Assembly (NCBI RefSeq): GCF_030687575.1
Contig: NZ_CP117439.1
Span: forward strand, 1,488,001-1,552,000
Source of the DNA: Pseudomonas sp. FP2309
Lineage (GTDB): Bacteria > Pseudomonadota > Gammaproteobacteria > Pseudomonadales > Pseudomonadaceae
Direction of reading: 5' to 3'
Length of the DNA stretch: 64,000 nt
The notes under the pieces were generated by a model that saw only the letters and a program-made list of their open reading frames with translations, was not told the origin of the DNA and ran no database searches. Positions 52,221 to 61,689 of this stretch are shown piece after piece; the stretch's first letter is position 1; each line of letters starts with the position of its first letter. The position numbers were made by a program, and so were the translations under genes.

Positions 52221-53513
52221 CTACCAAAGCGCGACGCTGTAGCTGACCAGTACGCGCATTTCGTCCGCATCACGGGCTGAATAGTTGGAGCGGTACGTGG
52301 CATTACGCAGGCGCACGGCCACGTCCTTGAACGTTCCGCTCTGCACCACGTACTTGATCTCGCTGTTGCGTTCCCACTCCCGCCCGGTCTCGCCGTTCTT
52401 GAGCTTGATGTTGTCACCCGACAGGTAACGGCTCATGAAACTCAAGCCTGGAATGCCCAGCTTGGCGAAATCGTAGTCGTAGCGCGCTTGCCAGGAGCGT
52501 TCGTCGGCGCCTGCGAAGTCGTTGATCTGAACGAAGTTGACCAGGTACGGGTCGCTGCCATCCACATAGGGGAAGGCGCTGTCGCCAGACATGTGCTGGT
52601 AGCCGGCGCTGAGCTTATGGCCGTTGAGGGCATAGCTGAACAGACCGTTGAGGGAGGTGTTGTCGATCTTGCCGCCGCGCGCGGCACCGGTGTCATCACT
52701 GATGGCCAGGCGCAGGTCGGCGGCGAAGGTGCCGGGGCCCATGGGGCGCGCGGCAACCAGGCCGAGGAAGTGCTGGCGATACACGTCGTCGAGCTGGGCG
52801 AAGTGGTAGCTGCCGGTGATCTTGTCGGCGAACTTGTAGTCCACGCCGCCGAAGTTGAAGTGCTTGCCGGTGGCACCGCTGAGGAAGCGACTGTTCTTGT
52901 TGTTGAGGGCGATGTCCTCATAGTTGCTGTCGTCGCGGTCCTTGGCCTTGTCCAGGCGGCCACCGGTGAACACCAGGTTCTTGAATTCCTTGGAGGTCAG
53001 CAGGCCACCGTTAAAGGTCTGCGGCAGGATACGCCCATCGTTGGGCTTGAGGATCGGCAGCTCCGGCATCAGCGAGCCGATCTTCAGCTCGGTGGCGGAG
53101 ATTTTCACTTTGCCGGTCAGGCCCAGCTTGGAGTACTCGTCGGCAGCGCGCCCATCGTCGTGGGTCGGCAGCAGGCCGGTTCCGGTGCGGTCGGGACTTG
53201 AGTCGAGCTTGACCCCGAGCATGCCCAGCGCATCCACGCCAAAACCGACGGTGCCGTCGGTGTAGCCCGATTGCAGGTTGAGCATGAAGCCCTGGGCCCA
53301 TTCATCACGCTTGGATTGCTGCGCACTGGTGCCGTCGCGAAAGTCGCGGTTGAAGTACATATTGCGGGTTTCCAAGGTCGCGCTGCTGTCTTCGAAGAAG
53401 GCAGCCTGGCTAAGCGGCGTAAAGCCGGCAAGGGCAGCGGCACTGGCGAGGGCGGTCTGGGTACGGCGGGAGAATCGAACAGGCGGGCAAGCCTGGGGCT
53501 GTGTCGACAGCAT
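52221..53513 (-). CDS. opdH: OprD-family porin, tricarboxylate-specific OpdH type
   Basis: 430 residues with a long signal peptide (cleavage near SQA-AFFED). OprD-family strands include ATLETRNMYFNRDFRD, WAQGFMLNLQSGYTDGTVGFGVDALG and the conserved GSLMPELPILKPNDGRILPQTF loop. It ends in an aromatic strand (SYSVALW). Position at the head of tctCBA, divergent from tctDE, matches P. aeruginosa opdH, a cis-aconitate/tricarboxylate channel of the outer membrane. Confidence 0.9.
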   Translation of the reverse strand: MLSTQPQACPPVRFSRRTQTALASAAALAGFTPLSQAAFFEDSSATLETRNMYFNRDFRDGTSAQQSKRDEWAQGFMLNLQSGYTDGTVGFGVDALGMLGVKLDSSPDRTGTGLLPTHDDGRAADEYSKLGLTGKVKISATELKIGSLMPELPILKPNDGRILPQTFNGGLLTSKEFKNLVFTGGRLDKAKDRDDSNYEDIALNNKNSRFLSGATGKHFNFGGVDYKFADKITGSYHFAQLDDVYRQHFLGLVAARPMGPGTFAADLRLAISDDTGAARGGKIDNTSLNGLFSYALNGHKLSAGYQHMSGDSAFPYVDGSDPYLVNFVQINDFAGADERSWQARYDYDFAKLGIPGLSFMSRYLSGDNIKLKNGETGREWERNSEIKYVVQSGTFKDVAVRLRNATYRSNYSARDADEMRVLVSYSVALW

Positions 53514-53633
53514 CGTGGTGCACTCCGTTATTGTTCTTATTTTGACGAAAACGCATCGAGGCGTTTTTCGGGCGCGGCCGGTGAGGTCGCTCGGCAGGCA
53601 GGACCCACCGTGTCTGGATGCTAAAGGGCGAAG

Positions 53634-53661
53634 CTTTCACTAACCTTTCAGCTGCCTTTCA
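53634..53661 (+). promoter_or_regulatory. three CTTTCA direct repeats with 11-bp period: candidate TctD binding site
   Basis: CTTTCA begins at 53634, 53645 and 53656, exactly 11 bp apart, so the copies lie on one face of the helix. OmpR/PhoB-type regulators bind such tandem repeats. The site is 87 bp upstream of the tctD start and 121 bp upstream of opdH, where it could serve both divergent promoters. Confidence 0.7.
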
Positions 53662-53747
53662 ATGTTTTCGGGCTTCACAGGGCAGGCGGCGCCTGTAAAC
53701 TGCCCGGCAAGCGTGGTGTCGACCACCCCTGAATGAGGTAAAAATCC

Positions 53748-54419
53748 ATGCGTGTCCTCCTGGTTGAAGACCATTTGCAGCTCGCCGAAAGTGTCGCCCA
53801 AGCGCTCAAGAGCACGGGTTTGACCGTCGACGTGTTGCACGATGGGGTGGCCGCGGACCTGGCCTTGAGCAGCGAGGAATACGCGGCGGCTATCCTCGAT
53901 GTGGGGCTGCCGCGCATGGATGGTTTCGAAGTGCTTGCGCGGTTGCGGGCACGTGGAAAAAATCTGCCGGTGTTAATGCTGACCGCGCGCAGTGACGTAA
54001 AGGACCGGGTGCATGGCCTGAACCTGGGCGCCGACGACTACCTCGCCAAACCGTTCGAACTTACGGAGTTGGAAGCGCGGGTCAAGGCGCTGCTGCGCCG
54101 TAGCGTGCTGGGTGGCGAGCGCCAGCAAACCTGCGGCGTACTGGTGTATGACCTCGACACCCGGCGGTTCACCGTCGGCGGCGAACTGTTAACCCTGACT
54201 TCCCGCGAGCAGGCCGTGCTTGAAGCCTTGATCGCGCGTCCGGGGCGGGTGATGAGCAAGGAGCAGCTTGCGTCCCAGGTGTTTGGCCTGGACGAAGAGG
54301 CGAGCCCCGACGCCATCGAGATCTACGTGCACCGCCTGCGCAAGAAACTCGACGGGCAGCCTATCGCTATCGTCACTTTCCGCGGCCTTGGCTACCTGCT
54401 GGAAGCCCGTGATGCATAA
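53748..54419 (+). CDS. tctD: response regulator TctD (OmpR family)
   Basis: 223 residues. The receiver has acidic E7/D8, the phospho-acceptor D51 (AAILDVGLPRMDG) and the lysine in YLAKPF. The C-terminal OmpR winged helix contains LTSREQAVLEALIARPGRVMSKEQL and IEIYVHRLRKKL. It responds to tricarboxylates together with TctE and controls opdH-tctCBA. The stop overlaps the tctE start by 8 bases. Confidence 0.94.
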   Translation: MRVLLVEDHLQLAESVAQALKSTGLTVDVLHDGVAADLALSSEEYAAAILDVGLPRMDGFEVLARLRARGKNLPVLMLTARSDVKDRVHGLNLGADDYLAKPFELTELEARVKALLRRSVLGGERQQTCGVLVYDLDTRRFTVGGELLTLTSREQAVLEALIARPGRVMSKEQLASQVFGLDEEASPDAIEIYVHRLRKKLDGQPIAIVTFRGLGYLLEARDA

Positions 54420-55797
54420 GCCGAGCAGTCTGCGCTGGCGCCTGCTGTGGAACCTGGCGCTGCTGTTAGTGCTGTTGATGCTGGCCAGTGGCATGAGTGC
54501 CTACTGGAACGGCCGTGAGGCGGCCGACACCGCTTACGACCGCACGCTGCTGGCCTCGGCGCGGACCATCGCCGCCGGCCTGACCCAAGTGGACGGTACG
54601 CTCAGCGCCAACGTGCCCTATGTGGCCTTGGACACCTTCGCCTACGACAGCGCCGGGCGGATCTATTACCAGGTCAATGACATCGACCAGAAGCTGATCT
54701 CCGGCTACGAGAACCTGCCCGGCCCGCCGCCCGGCACCCCGCGAACTGATGATTACCCGGCGCTGGCGCGGTTTTACAACGCCATGTATCAGGGCCAGGA
54801 GGTACGTGTGGTCAGCCTGCTCAAGGCGGTCTCCGAACCGAACATGAACGGGATGGCGGAAATCCGCGTGGCCGAAACCGATGAGGCCCGCGTAAGCATG
54901 GCGCGCAGCCTGATGGCCGACACCTTGCTGCGTTTGGGGATGCTCGCCGTCGGCGCATTGTTGCTGGTGTGGTTTGCCGTCAGCGCGGCGTTGCGCCCGC
55001 TGGAGCGCCTGCGCACGGCAGTAGAAGAGCGTCAGCCTGACGACCTGCGGCCGTTGCCGCTGGTTGAGGTGCAGCATGAGTTCGGACCCTTGGTGCGCTC
55101 CCTCAATCACTTCACCGAACGCCTGCGCGGTCAGTTCGAGCGCCAGGCGCAGTTTATTGCCGACGCGTCCCATGAATTGCGCACCCCGCTGGCGGCGCTC
55201 AAGGCACGGCTGGAACTCGGCCTGCGCGCCGAAGACCCTGCTACCTGGCGCAGTACGTTGGAAACGGCGGCGCAGAACACGGATCGACTGACTCATCTGG
55301 CCAATCAATTGCTGTCTTTGGCGCGCATCGAAAACGGTGCCCGGGCAATCGCTGAAGGCGGCGCGCAGTTGCTGGACCTGAGCCAACTGGCCCGTGAGCT
55401 GGGCATGGCCATGGCGCCGTTGGCCCATGCACGCGGCGTAGCGCTGGCACTGGAGGCTGACGAGCCGGTGTGGTTGCGCGGCGAACCGACGTTGCTCAAT
55501 GAGCTGCTCAGTAACCTGGTGGACAATGCCCTGGCCCATACGCCACCCGGCGGCAACGTGATTTTGCGGGTCACGGCGCCGGCAGTGCTGGAAGTGGAAG
55601 ATGACGGCCCGGGGATCCCGGCGGATGAGCGCGACCGAGTGTTCGAGCGCTTTTACCGGCGCAGTCAGCAGGGCATGGGGTCGGGCTTGGGCCTGGCGAT
55701 CGTTGGCGAGATCTGCCGCGCGCATTTGGCCCAGATCAGCCTGCACGACGGCGAGCAGGCGGGGCTGAAGGTGCGGGTGAGTTTTATCGCGGGTTGA
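54412..55797 (+). CDS. tctE: sensor histidine kinase TctE
   Basis: 461 residues from the ATG at 54412, inside the 3' end of tctD. Membrane helix 1 about 11-32, periplasmic 2CSK-type sensor (33-172), helix 2 about 174-194, then a HAMP linker. The phospho-acceptor is H254 in DASHELRTPLAALKARLE. The ATP domain shows N box LLSNLVDNALAHTP, G1 VEDDGPGIP and G2 GSGLGLAIV. It senses citrate-type acids in the periplasm. Confidence 0.94.
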   Translation: MHKPSSLRWRLLWNLALLLVLLMLASGMSAYWNGREAADTAYDRTLLASARTIAAGLTQVDGTLSANVPYVALDTFAYDSAGRIYYQVNDIDQKLISGYENLPGPPPGTPRTDDYPALARFYNAMYQGQEVRVVSLLKAVSEPNMNGMAEIRVAETDEARVSMARSLMADTLLRLGMLAVGALLLVWFAVSAALRPLERLRTAVEERQPDDLRPLPLVEVQHEFGPLVRSLNHFTERLRGQFERQAQFIADASHELRTPLAALKARLELGLRAEDPATWRSTLETAAQNTDRLTHLANQLLSLARIENGARAIAEGGAQLLDLSQLARELGMAMAPLAHARGVALALEADEPVWLRGEPTLLNELLSNLVDNALAHTPPGGNVILRVTAPAVLEVEDDGPGIPADERDRVFERFYRRSQQGMGSGLGLAIVGEICRAHLAQISLHDGEQAGLKVRVSFIAG

Positions 55798-56619
55798 TCA
55801 GTAGAACATCGACCGTGCTTCATCCAATTCGGCACGCAGCTTGTCGCTGTAGGGGTCGACGCGCAGCTTTTTGAGCGCAGGCAGGGCGGACATCGCGATT
55901 TCGGCCAATGGATGGTCAGTTCCGCGGTGGCAGTACATGACGGCGATCTGGACCAGGTCGATGTAATCGAGGCTCGCGGAGTCACGCTCCAGGTTCAGGT
56001 ACTGGCCTGGCAGTTTTGCGAGCATTTCGGGGAAATCCCAGCCGCTCAGCAGCTTGTCCCCGAGCAGTGGGTGGATGCTGTCGATCACGTCGTTGAGGCT
56101 GACCGGGTCGGAGAGCAGCTCGTAGTGGTCCTCGGCGTAGGTCAGGATTGGCAGCACGCCGATCTGATGCACCAGGCCGCCCAGCGCCGCCTGGTCCGGC
56201 TTGAGCTGGCTGTGGCTGCGGCACAGTGCATAGCTGACGCCCGCCACTTCGAGGCTGCGGCGCCACACATCGCGCATTTTCTGTTCGACCGCCTCGGAGC
56301 GGGCGTGAAAGATCTGCTCCATCACCAGGCCGATGGCCAGGTTGCTGCTGTAGTTGGTGCCCAGTCGAGTGATGGCGGTATGCAGGTCGGTGACTTCCTG
56401 GGTCGCGCGCATCAACGGGCTGTTGACCACTTTGATCAGGCGCGCCGACAGGGCAGTGTCGCGACCGATGACCTTGCTCAGATGGCTGATGCTGATTTCC
56501 GGGTCTTCGGCGGCCTTACGGATTTGCAAGGCCACTTCCGGCAATGTCGGCAGAACCAGGTCATCATTGTCGATGGCCGCCACCAAAGCCTGTTGGACGC
56601 TTTCCGCCAGCTTGTTCAT
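55798..56619 (-). CDS. HDOD-domain protein
   Basis: 273 residues. The HDOD core is LVLPTLPEVALQIRKAAEDPEISISHLSKVIGRDTALSARLIKVVNSP in outline, which is an HD-related fold lacking most metal ligands. GLVHQIGVLPILTYAED replaces the canonical HD pair. It is cytoplasmic, with a presumed regulatory or signalling role. Its stop abuts the tctE stop (convergent). The partner and function are unknown. Confidence 0.88.
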   Translation of the reverse strand: MNKLAESVQQALVAAIDNDDLVLPTLPEVALQIRKAAEDPEISISHLSKVIGRDTALSARLIKVVNSPLMRATQEVTDLHTAITRLGTNYSSNLAIGLVMEQIFHARSEAVEQKMRDVWRRSLEVAGVSYALCRSHSQLKPDQAALGGLVHQIGVLPILTYAEDHYELLSDPVSLNDVIDSIHPLLGDKLLSGWDFPEMLAKLPGQYLNLERDSASLDYIDLVQIAVMYCHRGTDHPLAEIAMSALPALKKLRVDPYSDKLRAELDEARSMFY

Positions 56620-56654
56620 TCATGCTCTCTAGGGTGTTGCGAAAAGTACGGCAA

Positions 56655-57596
56655 CTAACGTTGGATCTCTCGATCGCGATCGAGTGTGTAAGGCAGATCA
56701 AGCAGTTGCAAAACCGAGCCTTCCAATGAACCTATGTGCACATCGCCACTATCGGCTGCTTCGGCTTGCAATACCGCCAGAAGTTCAATCACCTGGTCAG
56801 CTTTTGCAGCAAGCACCACTTCGCCGATCGAGCTGTTGTGGCTGGGGGAAAACAGTGGGGTGCCAGGCTCGGGCATGTGCGCCGCATTTAGGCTCAGGCG
56901 GTACAGGCGGCGCTTGAGTTTGCCCAGGTACTGCATGCGCGCGACGATTTCCTGGCCGGTGTAGCAGCCTTTCTTGAAACTGACGCCGCCTACGGCCTGC
57001 AGATTGAGCATCTGCGGGATGAACAGTTCGCGGGTCTGGGGCATCACTTGACCGATACCCGCGCGAACCTGGCCCAGCAGCCATTCATTCAGATCTGCTT
57101 CTGTTAACTGTGCGGCCAATTGGCTGCGCACGGTTTCGGCTTTCTCCGCTGGCACCCAGAGTTCGGCGCGACCAGGCGACACGCGAATGGCGATCAGCGC
57201 GTCGGTGCGCACCACACTGTCGGTCTCGGCCGGCAGTTCCAGGCCCAGGCTGGTCAGGGCCAGTTCACCATCGGTGACACCGAAGCGCGCCCAGGCGGCG
57301 CTTTCGTCGGTGAGTTTGGACTTGGAAAACACGGCGTATTTTTTCAGGTCGGCCAGTTGCGGCTCGAGCAGCGCGCTGGCCATCGCCAGTAGCACGCCAT
57401 CACCTTGCAGCAGGATGCGGAAGCTCGACTGCATGCGGCCTTTTTGCGTGCAGCGCGCGCCGAGGCTGGCCTGGGTGTCGCTCAGGTAATTGAGGTTGCA
57501 GGTGAGCTGTCCCTGCAGGAATTTGGCAGCATCGGCGCCGCGGACGGCGAGAACGCCTTCGTGGGGCAGGGGGCAGAAAAAAGCAGAGTCAGCCAT
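56655..57596 (-). CDS. ygfZ: folate-binding protein YgfZ
   Basis: 313 residues of the GcvT-like fold. The family signature KGCYTGQEIVARMQYLGK is intact, including its cysteine. The N-terminal block FLQGQLTCNLNYLSDTQASLGARCTQKGRM also fits. YgfZ helps build or repair certain iron-sulfur enzymes in a folate-dependent way. It is divergent from sdhE, the same neighbourhood as in many gammaproteobacteria. Confidence 0.93.
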   Translation of the reverse strand: MADSAFFCPLPHEGVLAVRGADAAKFLQGQLTCNLNYLSDTQASLGARCTQKGRMQSSFRILLQGDGVLLAMASALLEPQLADLKKYAVFSKSKLTDESAAWARFGVTDGELALTSLGLELPAETDSVVRTDALIAIRVSPGRAELWVPAEKAETVRSQLAAQLTEADLNEWLLGQVRAGIGQVMPQTRELFIPQMLNLQAVGGVSFKKGCYTGQEIVARMQYLGKLKRRLYRLSLNAAHMPEPGTPLFSPSHNSSIGEVVLAAKADQVIELLAVLQAEAADSGDVHIGSLEGSVLQLLDLPYTLDRDREIQR

Positions 57597-57736
57597 GGGT
57601 CATCGCAGGTCAAAAAGTCATGGGTGCATCATAGAGGGGCGCCCGGCAAATGGATAGTTTCGATATGGCGCGACCAAAGCCGACTGGTCCCCCGCTGTCG
57701 GGCCTGTATACTTGCGTGCTATTTGAGGAGCGCTCC

Positions 57737-57991
57737 ATGGTCGAAGACGTAGAAATCAATCGCCTCTACTGGCACAGCCGTCGTGGCATGCTCGAGTTGG
57801 ACGTGTTGTTGGTACCTTTCACTAAAGAGGTGTACGCGACCCTTGATAAGGTGGATCGCGATCTCTACGTCAGGCTGCTGACGTGCGAAGACCAGGACAT
57901 GTTCGGCTGGTTCATGGAGCGCGCTGAATCGGAAGATCCTGAGCTGCAACGCATGGTTCGGATGATTCTGGATCGTGTCCAGCCCAAGTAA
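57737..57991 (+). CDS. sdhE: succinate dehydrogenase flavinylation factor
   Basis: 84 residues from the ATG at 57737 behind GAGGAG. The invariant RGMLELD motif (residues 16-22, with the functional RGxxE) and the small helical fold define SdhE (YgfY). It promotes covalent FAD attachment to SdhA. The next gene starts inside its 3' end. Confidence 0.94.
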   Translation: MVEDVEINRLYWHSRRGMLELDVLLVPFTKEVYATLDKVDRDLYVRLLTCEDQDMFGWFMERAESEDPELQRMVRMILDRVQPK

Positions 57992-58421
57992 TCGCTTTGA
58001 ATGCCGCTGGCAGGCCTCACGGCTGTTGCTGGCGGCGTACCTGCTGGCCCAGCTGTTCGCGCTGGGTGCCTTGCTGTTTGGCAATCTGCCTTTTTCAAGC
58101 CTGGGCCTCGTGTTGTGCCTGGCGCATGCTGCCTGGGTGTTGCCGCGTCATATCCTGTTAACCCACCGTTCGTCGATCCGGGGCCTGCGCCGTGATGAGG
58201 ACGGCTGGCAGTTATTCAGCGCTGAGCGGGGGTGGTACAGCGTGCAATTGCGGCCTGACAGCCTGGCTTTGCCGTTGATCGTAGTGCTGCGTTACCGGGC
58301 GCAAGGTGAATGGCGGGTGCGCTGTATCTGTGTACCGAAAGATTCGCAGGCCGCCGATGTGCATCGGCGCCTGCGGGTGCGCCTGAAGTTCAGCCGCCGT
58401 AGGTGGTTGGCACCAGAATAG
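57975..58421 (+). CDS. YgfX-type membrane protein
   Basis: 148 residues from a GTG at 57975, overlapping sdhE by 17 bases. It opens [12 protein letters not shown], the start typical of YgfX. Two hydrophobic helices (about 17-35, 38-56) precede a soluble beta-rich domain ([23 protein letters not shown]). The sdhE-ygfX pairing is conserved; in E. coli the pair was described as a toxin-antitoxin-like CptAB system, a role that is debated. The 3' end overlaps nadB on the other strand by 32 bp. Confidence 0.8.
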   Translation: MSSPSNRFECRWQASRLLLAAYLLAQLFALGALLFGNLPFSSLGLVLCLAHAAWVLPRHILLTHRSSIRGLRRDEDGWQLFSAERGWYSVQLRPDSLALPLIVVLRYRAQGEWRVRCICVPKDSQAADVHRRLRVRLKFSRRRWLAPE

Positions 58422-60006
58422 TGTCACGGGCCTCGGGGAGCATCTGCGGGTAGTCGAGGGTGTAATGCAGGCCACGGCTTTCCTTGCGTTCCATGGCCGA
58501 GCGGATCATCAACTCGGCCACCTGGGCCAGGTTGCGCAACTCGATCAGGTCACGGCTGACTTTGTAGTTACTGTAGAACTCATCGATCTCGTCGAGCAGC
58601 AATCGCACTCGGTGCTGAGCGCGTTGCAGGCGCTTGTTGGTGCGCACGATACCCACGTAGTCCCACATGAAACGTCGCAGCTCGTCCCAGTTGTGCGCAA
58701 TGATCACGTCTTCGTCCGAGTCCGTTACCTGGCTGGCGTCCCAGCGCGGCAGGGTGGCTGGCACCGGTATGCGCGGCAGTTGTTCGAGGATGTCGGCCGC
58801 AGCTGAGCGGGCGTAGACAAAACACTCGAGCAGCGAATTGCTGGCCATGCGGTTGGCGCCGTGCAGGCCGGTGAAGCTGGTTTCGCCAATCGCGTACAGG
58901 CCGGGTACATCGGTGCGACCGTGTTGATCGACCATCACCCCGCCGCAGGTATAGTGCGCGGCGGGCACCACGGGGATCGGGCCTTTGGTGATGTCAATGT
59001 TGAACGCCAGGCAGCGCTCGTACACCGTTGGAAAGTGAGTCTTGATGAAGGCTTCGGGCTTGTGGCTGATGTCCAGGTACACGCAGTCGATGCCCAGGCG
59101 TTTCATCTCGTGGTCGATGGCGCGCGCTACGATGTCGCGCGGGGCCAGTTCGGCGCGCGGGTCGAAGCGCTGCATGAAGCGTTCGCCATTCGGCAGTTTC
59201 AGGTGTGCACCTTCGCCGCGCAGGGCTTCGGTGATCAAAAAGCTCTTGGCCTGCGGGTGATACAGGCAGGTCGGGTGGAACTGGTTGAACTCCAGGTTGG
59301 CCACCCGGCAGCCCGAACGCCAGGCCATGGCGATGCCATCCCCGCAGGCCCCGTCGGGGTTGCTGGTATAGAGGTAGACCTTGGCCGCGCCGCCCGAGGC
59401 AAGAATCGTGAAGCGCGCGCCGTAAGTGTCGACTTCGCCGCTGGCGCGGTTGAGCACGTAGGCGCCCAGGCAGCGCTCACCTTCCAGGCCCAGGCGCTTT
59501 TCGGTGATCAGGTCCACAGCAACGCGTTGCTCCAGCAATTCGATGTTGGGACGTTGGCGCGCTTGGTCCAGCAGGGTCTTGAAGATGGCGGCGCCAGTGG
59601 CGTCGGCTGCGTGGATGATGCGGCGGTGACTGTGGCCGCCCTCGCGTGTCAGGTGGAACTCGAAGCCGTTGTCATCGCGGCCCGCATGCTCGTCACGGGT
59701 GAAGGGCACGCCTTGGTCGATCAGCCATTGGATGGCCTCGCGGCTGTGCTCGACAGTGAAACGCACCGCATCTTCGTTGCACAAGCCGCCGCCGGCATTC
59801 AGGGTGTCTTCGACGTGGGATTGCACTGTGTCAGTGTCATCCAGCACGGCGGCAACACCGCCCTGGGCCCAGAATGTCGAGCCATTGGCCAGGTCGCCTT
59901 TGCTCAGTACTGCGATGCGCAAGTGGCTGGGAAGCGTGAGCGCAAGGCTCAACCCGGCTGCACCGCTGCCGATCACCAGAACATCGTGTTGAAACTGTTG
60001 GCTCAT
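58390..60006 (-). CDS. nadB: L-aspartate oxidase
   Basis: 538 residues from the ATG at 60006. The FAD-binding motif is [15 protein letters not shown], the succinate-dehydrogenase-like HPTCLYHP and [12 protein letters not shown] active-site region follows, and the flavin C-terminal motif is [19 protein letters not shown]. It converts aspartate to iminoaspartate in the first step of de novo NAD synthesis, in the cytoplasm. The length is that of the family. The gene is single. Confidence 0.96.
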   Translation of the reverse strand: MSQQFQHDVLVIGSGAAGLSLALTLPSHLRIAVLSKGDLANGSTFWAQGGVAAVLDDTDTVQSHVEDTLNAGGGLCNEDAVRFTVEHSREAIQWLIDQGVPFTRDEHAGRDDNGFEFHLTREGGHSHRRIIHAADATGAAIFKTLLDQARQRPNIELLEQRVAVDLITEKRLGLEGERCLGAYVLNRASGEVDTYGARFTILASGGAAKVYLYTSNPDGACGDGIAMAWRSGCRVANLEFNQFHPTCLYHPQAKSFLITEALRGEGAHLKLPNGERFMQRFDPRAELAPRDIVARAIDHEMKRLGIDCVYLDISHKPEAFIKTHFPTVYERCLAFNIDITKGPIPVVPAAHYTCGGVMVDQHGRTDVPGLYAIGETSFTGLHGANRMASNSLLECFVYARSAAADILEQLPRIPVPATLPRWDASQVTDSDEDVIIAHNWDELRRFMWDYVGIVRTNKRLQRAQHRVRLLLDEIDEFYSNYKVSRDLIELRNLAQVAELMIRSAMERKESRGLHYTLDYPQMLPEARDTILVPTTYGG

Positions 60007-60191
60007 TTGAAGGATTCCGCAAAAAGCGATCCATAGGGGGGTGGCGCAAACAGGACGCCTGGATCGGCGAATCAAAGGGTCACACGGCCCACTAGTATAT
60101 AGAGGGGGGGAGCGGCACAATAGCCGGGCGTTCGTGGCAATCTGAGATTACGGTGAACGGCATGGGTAAAATCGGCCGGTTATTGAAACGG

Positions 60192-60218
60192 GAACTTTTT
60201 GCATAAGCCCTGACTCAA
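60192..60218 (+). promoter_or_regulatory. candidate AlgU-dependent promoter, distal
   Basis: GAACTT (60192-60197), a 17-base spacer and TCAA (60215-60218) fit the AlgU/RpoE consensus GAACTT-N16/17-TCtgA. Confidence 0.65.
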
Positions 60219-60385
60219 TAGCAGGTTGCCCGAAAGCTGGGAAAAGGTTGAGTTTATTGGCCCGTCGGGAGCATTGGACGCGTCAGAAAACCGGCGACAA
60301 GATTATTCGCGCAGCCGGCGCTGCCCGCGCTGCGTTTTTCGTGTGTGCCAAATCAGTGCATGCCGGAAACTTGCTTGGAGGGGGA

Positions 60386-60411
60386 GAACTTTTGCGAAAA
60401 GTCCGAGTCTA
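60386..60411 (+). promoter_or_regulatory. candidate AlgU-dependent promoter, proximal
   Basis: GAACTT (60386-60391), a 16-base spacer and TCTA (60408-60411) fit the AlgU consensus. It lies 61 bases upstream of the algU start, as expected for autoregulation. Confidence 0.75.
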
Positions 60412-60471
60412 TGTTTGCAAGCCTGATCGTTTAGTTATGCAAGCCTCCTTCAAGTTCAACGAGGAGTGTTC

Positions 60472-61053
60472 ATGCTAACCCAGGAAGAGGATCAGCAGCT
60501 GGTTGAGCGCGTCCAACGCGGCGACAAGCGTGCATTTGATCTGCTAGTGCTGAAATACCAGCACAAAATTCTCGGGTTGATCGTGCGGTTTGTGCACGAC
60601 ACCCATGAAGCGCAGGACGTCGCACAGGAAGCCTTTATCAAGGCGTACCGTGCGCTAGGCAACTTTCGCGGCGATAGTGCGTTTTATACGTGGCTATACC
60701 GCATCGCCATCAACACGGCGAAGAACTATCTGGTGTCTCGCGGACGCCGCCCACCGGATAGTGATGTAAGTTCAGAAGATGCAGAATTTTACGATGGTGA
60801 TCACGGCCTCAAAGATCTCGAGTCGCCGGAGCGTGCATTGCTGCGCGACGAGATCGAGGGCACCGTTCATCGCACAATTCAGCAACTGCCAGAAGATTTG
60901 CGTACGGCGTTAACTTTACGTGAATTCGATGGTCTGAGTTACGAAGACATTGCGAGCGTCATGCAATGTCCGGTGGGGACTGTAAGGTCACGGATTTTCC
61001 GGGCCCGGGAAGCCATCGACAAAGCCTTGCAACCGTTGTTGCAGGAAAACTAA
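60472..61053 (+). CDS. algU: envelope-stress ECF sigma factor AlgU (RpoE/AlgT)
   Basis: 193 residues from the ATG at 60472 behind GAGGAG. Region 2 has HDTHEAQDVAQEAFIKAYRAL and FYTWLYRIAINTAKNYL. Region 4 has LPEDLRTALTLREFDGLSYEDIA and CPVGTVRSRIFRAREAID. It drives alginate and cell-envelope stress genes and its own operon. Inhibition by MucA is relieved when envelope damage triggers proteolysis of MucA. Confidence 0.97.
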   Translation: MLTQEEDQQLVERVQRGDKRAFDLLVLKYQHKILGLIVRFVHDTHEAQDVAQEAFIKAYRALGNFRGDSAFYTWLYRIAINTAKNYLVSRGRRPPDSDVSSEDAEFYDGDHGLKDLESPERALLRDEIEGTVHRTIQQLPEDLRTALTLREFDGLSYEDIASVMQCPVGTVRSRIFRAREAIDKALQPLLQEN

Positions 61054-61085
61054 AGACAGCGGCGACAGCCAAGAGAGGAACCGCC

Positions 61086-61673
61086 ATGAGTCGTGATGCC
61101 CTGCAGGAATCGCTGTCCGCAGTGATGGATAACGAAGCGGATGAACTGGAACTTCGTCGAGTGCTCAACGCATTTGATGATGCCGAAACCCGTGATACCT
61201 GGTCTCGTTACCAAGTCGCTCGGGCGGTGATGCACAAGGATCTTCTAATCCCTCGTCTGGATATTGCTGCGGCTGTTTCTGCTGCGCTGGCCGATGAAGC
61301 CGTTCCGGCAAAAGCTGCTCGTGGTCCTTGGCGTAGCCTGGGTCGCCTGGCAGTCGCTGCCTCGGTGACTGTTGCAGTTCTGGCTGGTGTTCGCCTGTAC
61401 AACCAGGACGAAATCGCCGGTGCCGAACTGGCTCAGCAAACTCAGCAACCGGTCATGGCCGGTCCGCAAGTCAAAGGCCCAGCGGTATTGGCCGGCTACA
61501 AGGAAAGCTCTGACACCACCGGTCCTATGGCCAATGGTGTGCTTCAAGGGCAATCCGGCTGGCAAGACCAGCGCCTTCCAGGCTACCTGCGCCAACATGC
61601 ACAGGAATCGGCTTTGAAAGGCACTGAAAGTGCTCTGCCATACGCACGTGCAGCAAGTCTGGAAAACCGCTGA
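61086..61673 (+). CDS. mucA: anti-sigma factor MucA
   Basis: 195 residues from the ATG at 61086. The N-terminal RseA-like domain (LQESLSAVMDNEADELELRRVL) binds AlgU in the cytoplasm. One membrane helix lies near 84-102 (LGRLAVAASVTVAVLAGVRL), then a periplasmic tail that contacts MucB. The frame is intact through the region where mucoid mutations are usual, so a non-mucoid genotype at this locus is expected. It lies 32 bp behind algU. Confidence 0.96.
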   Translation: MSRDALQESLSAVMDNEADELELRRVLNAFDDAETRDTWSRYQVARAVMHKDLLIPRLDIAAAVSAALADEAVPAKAARGPWRSLGRLAVAASVTVAVLAGVRLYNQDEIAGAELAQQTQQPVMAGPQVKGPAVLAGYKESSDTTGPMANGVLQGQSGWQDQRLPGYLRQHAQESALKGTESALPYARAASLENR

Positions 61674-61689
61674 ACCATTAAGGAGCTTT

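Larger units (their letters stand above)
60007..60471. other. 465-bp regulatory region between nadB and algU
   Basis: No protein gene is supported; short frames here have no ribosome site or family resemblance. It holds the nadB promoter near the left end and two AlgU-type promoters (listed separately). The untranslated leader from the upstream promoter would be about 250 bases, room for post-transcriptional control. Confidence 0.6.
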
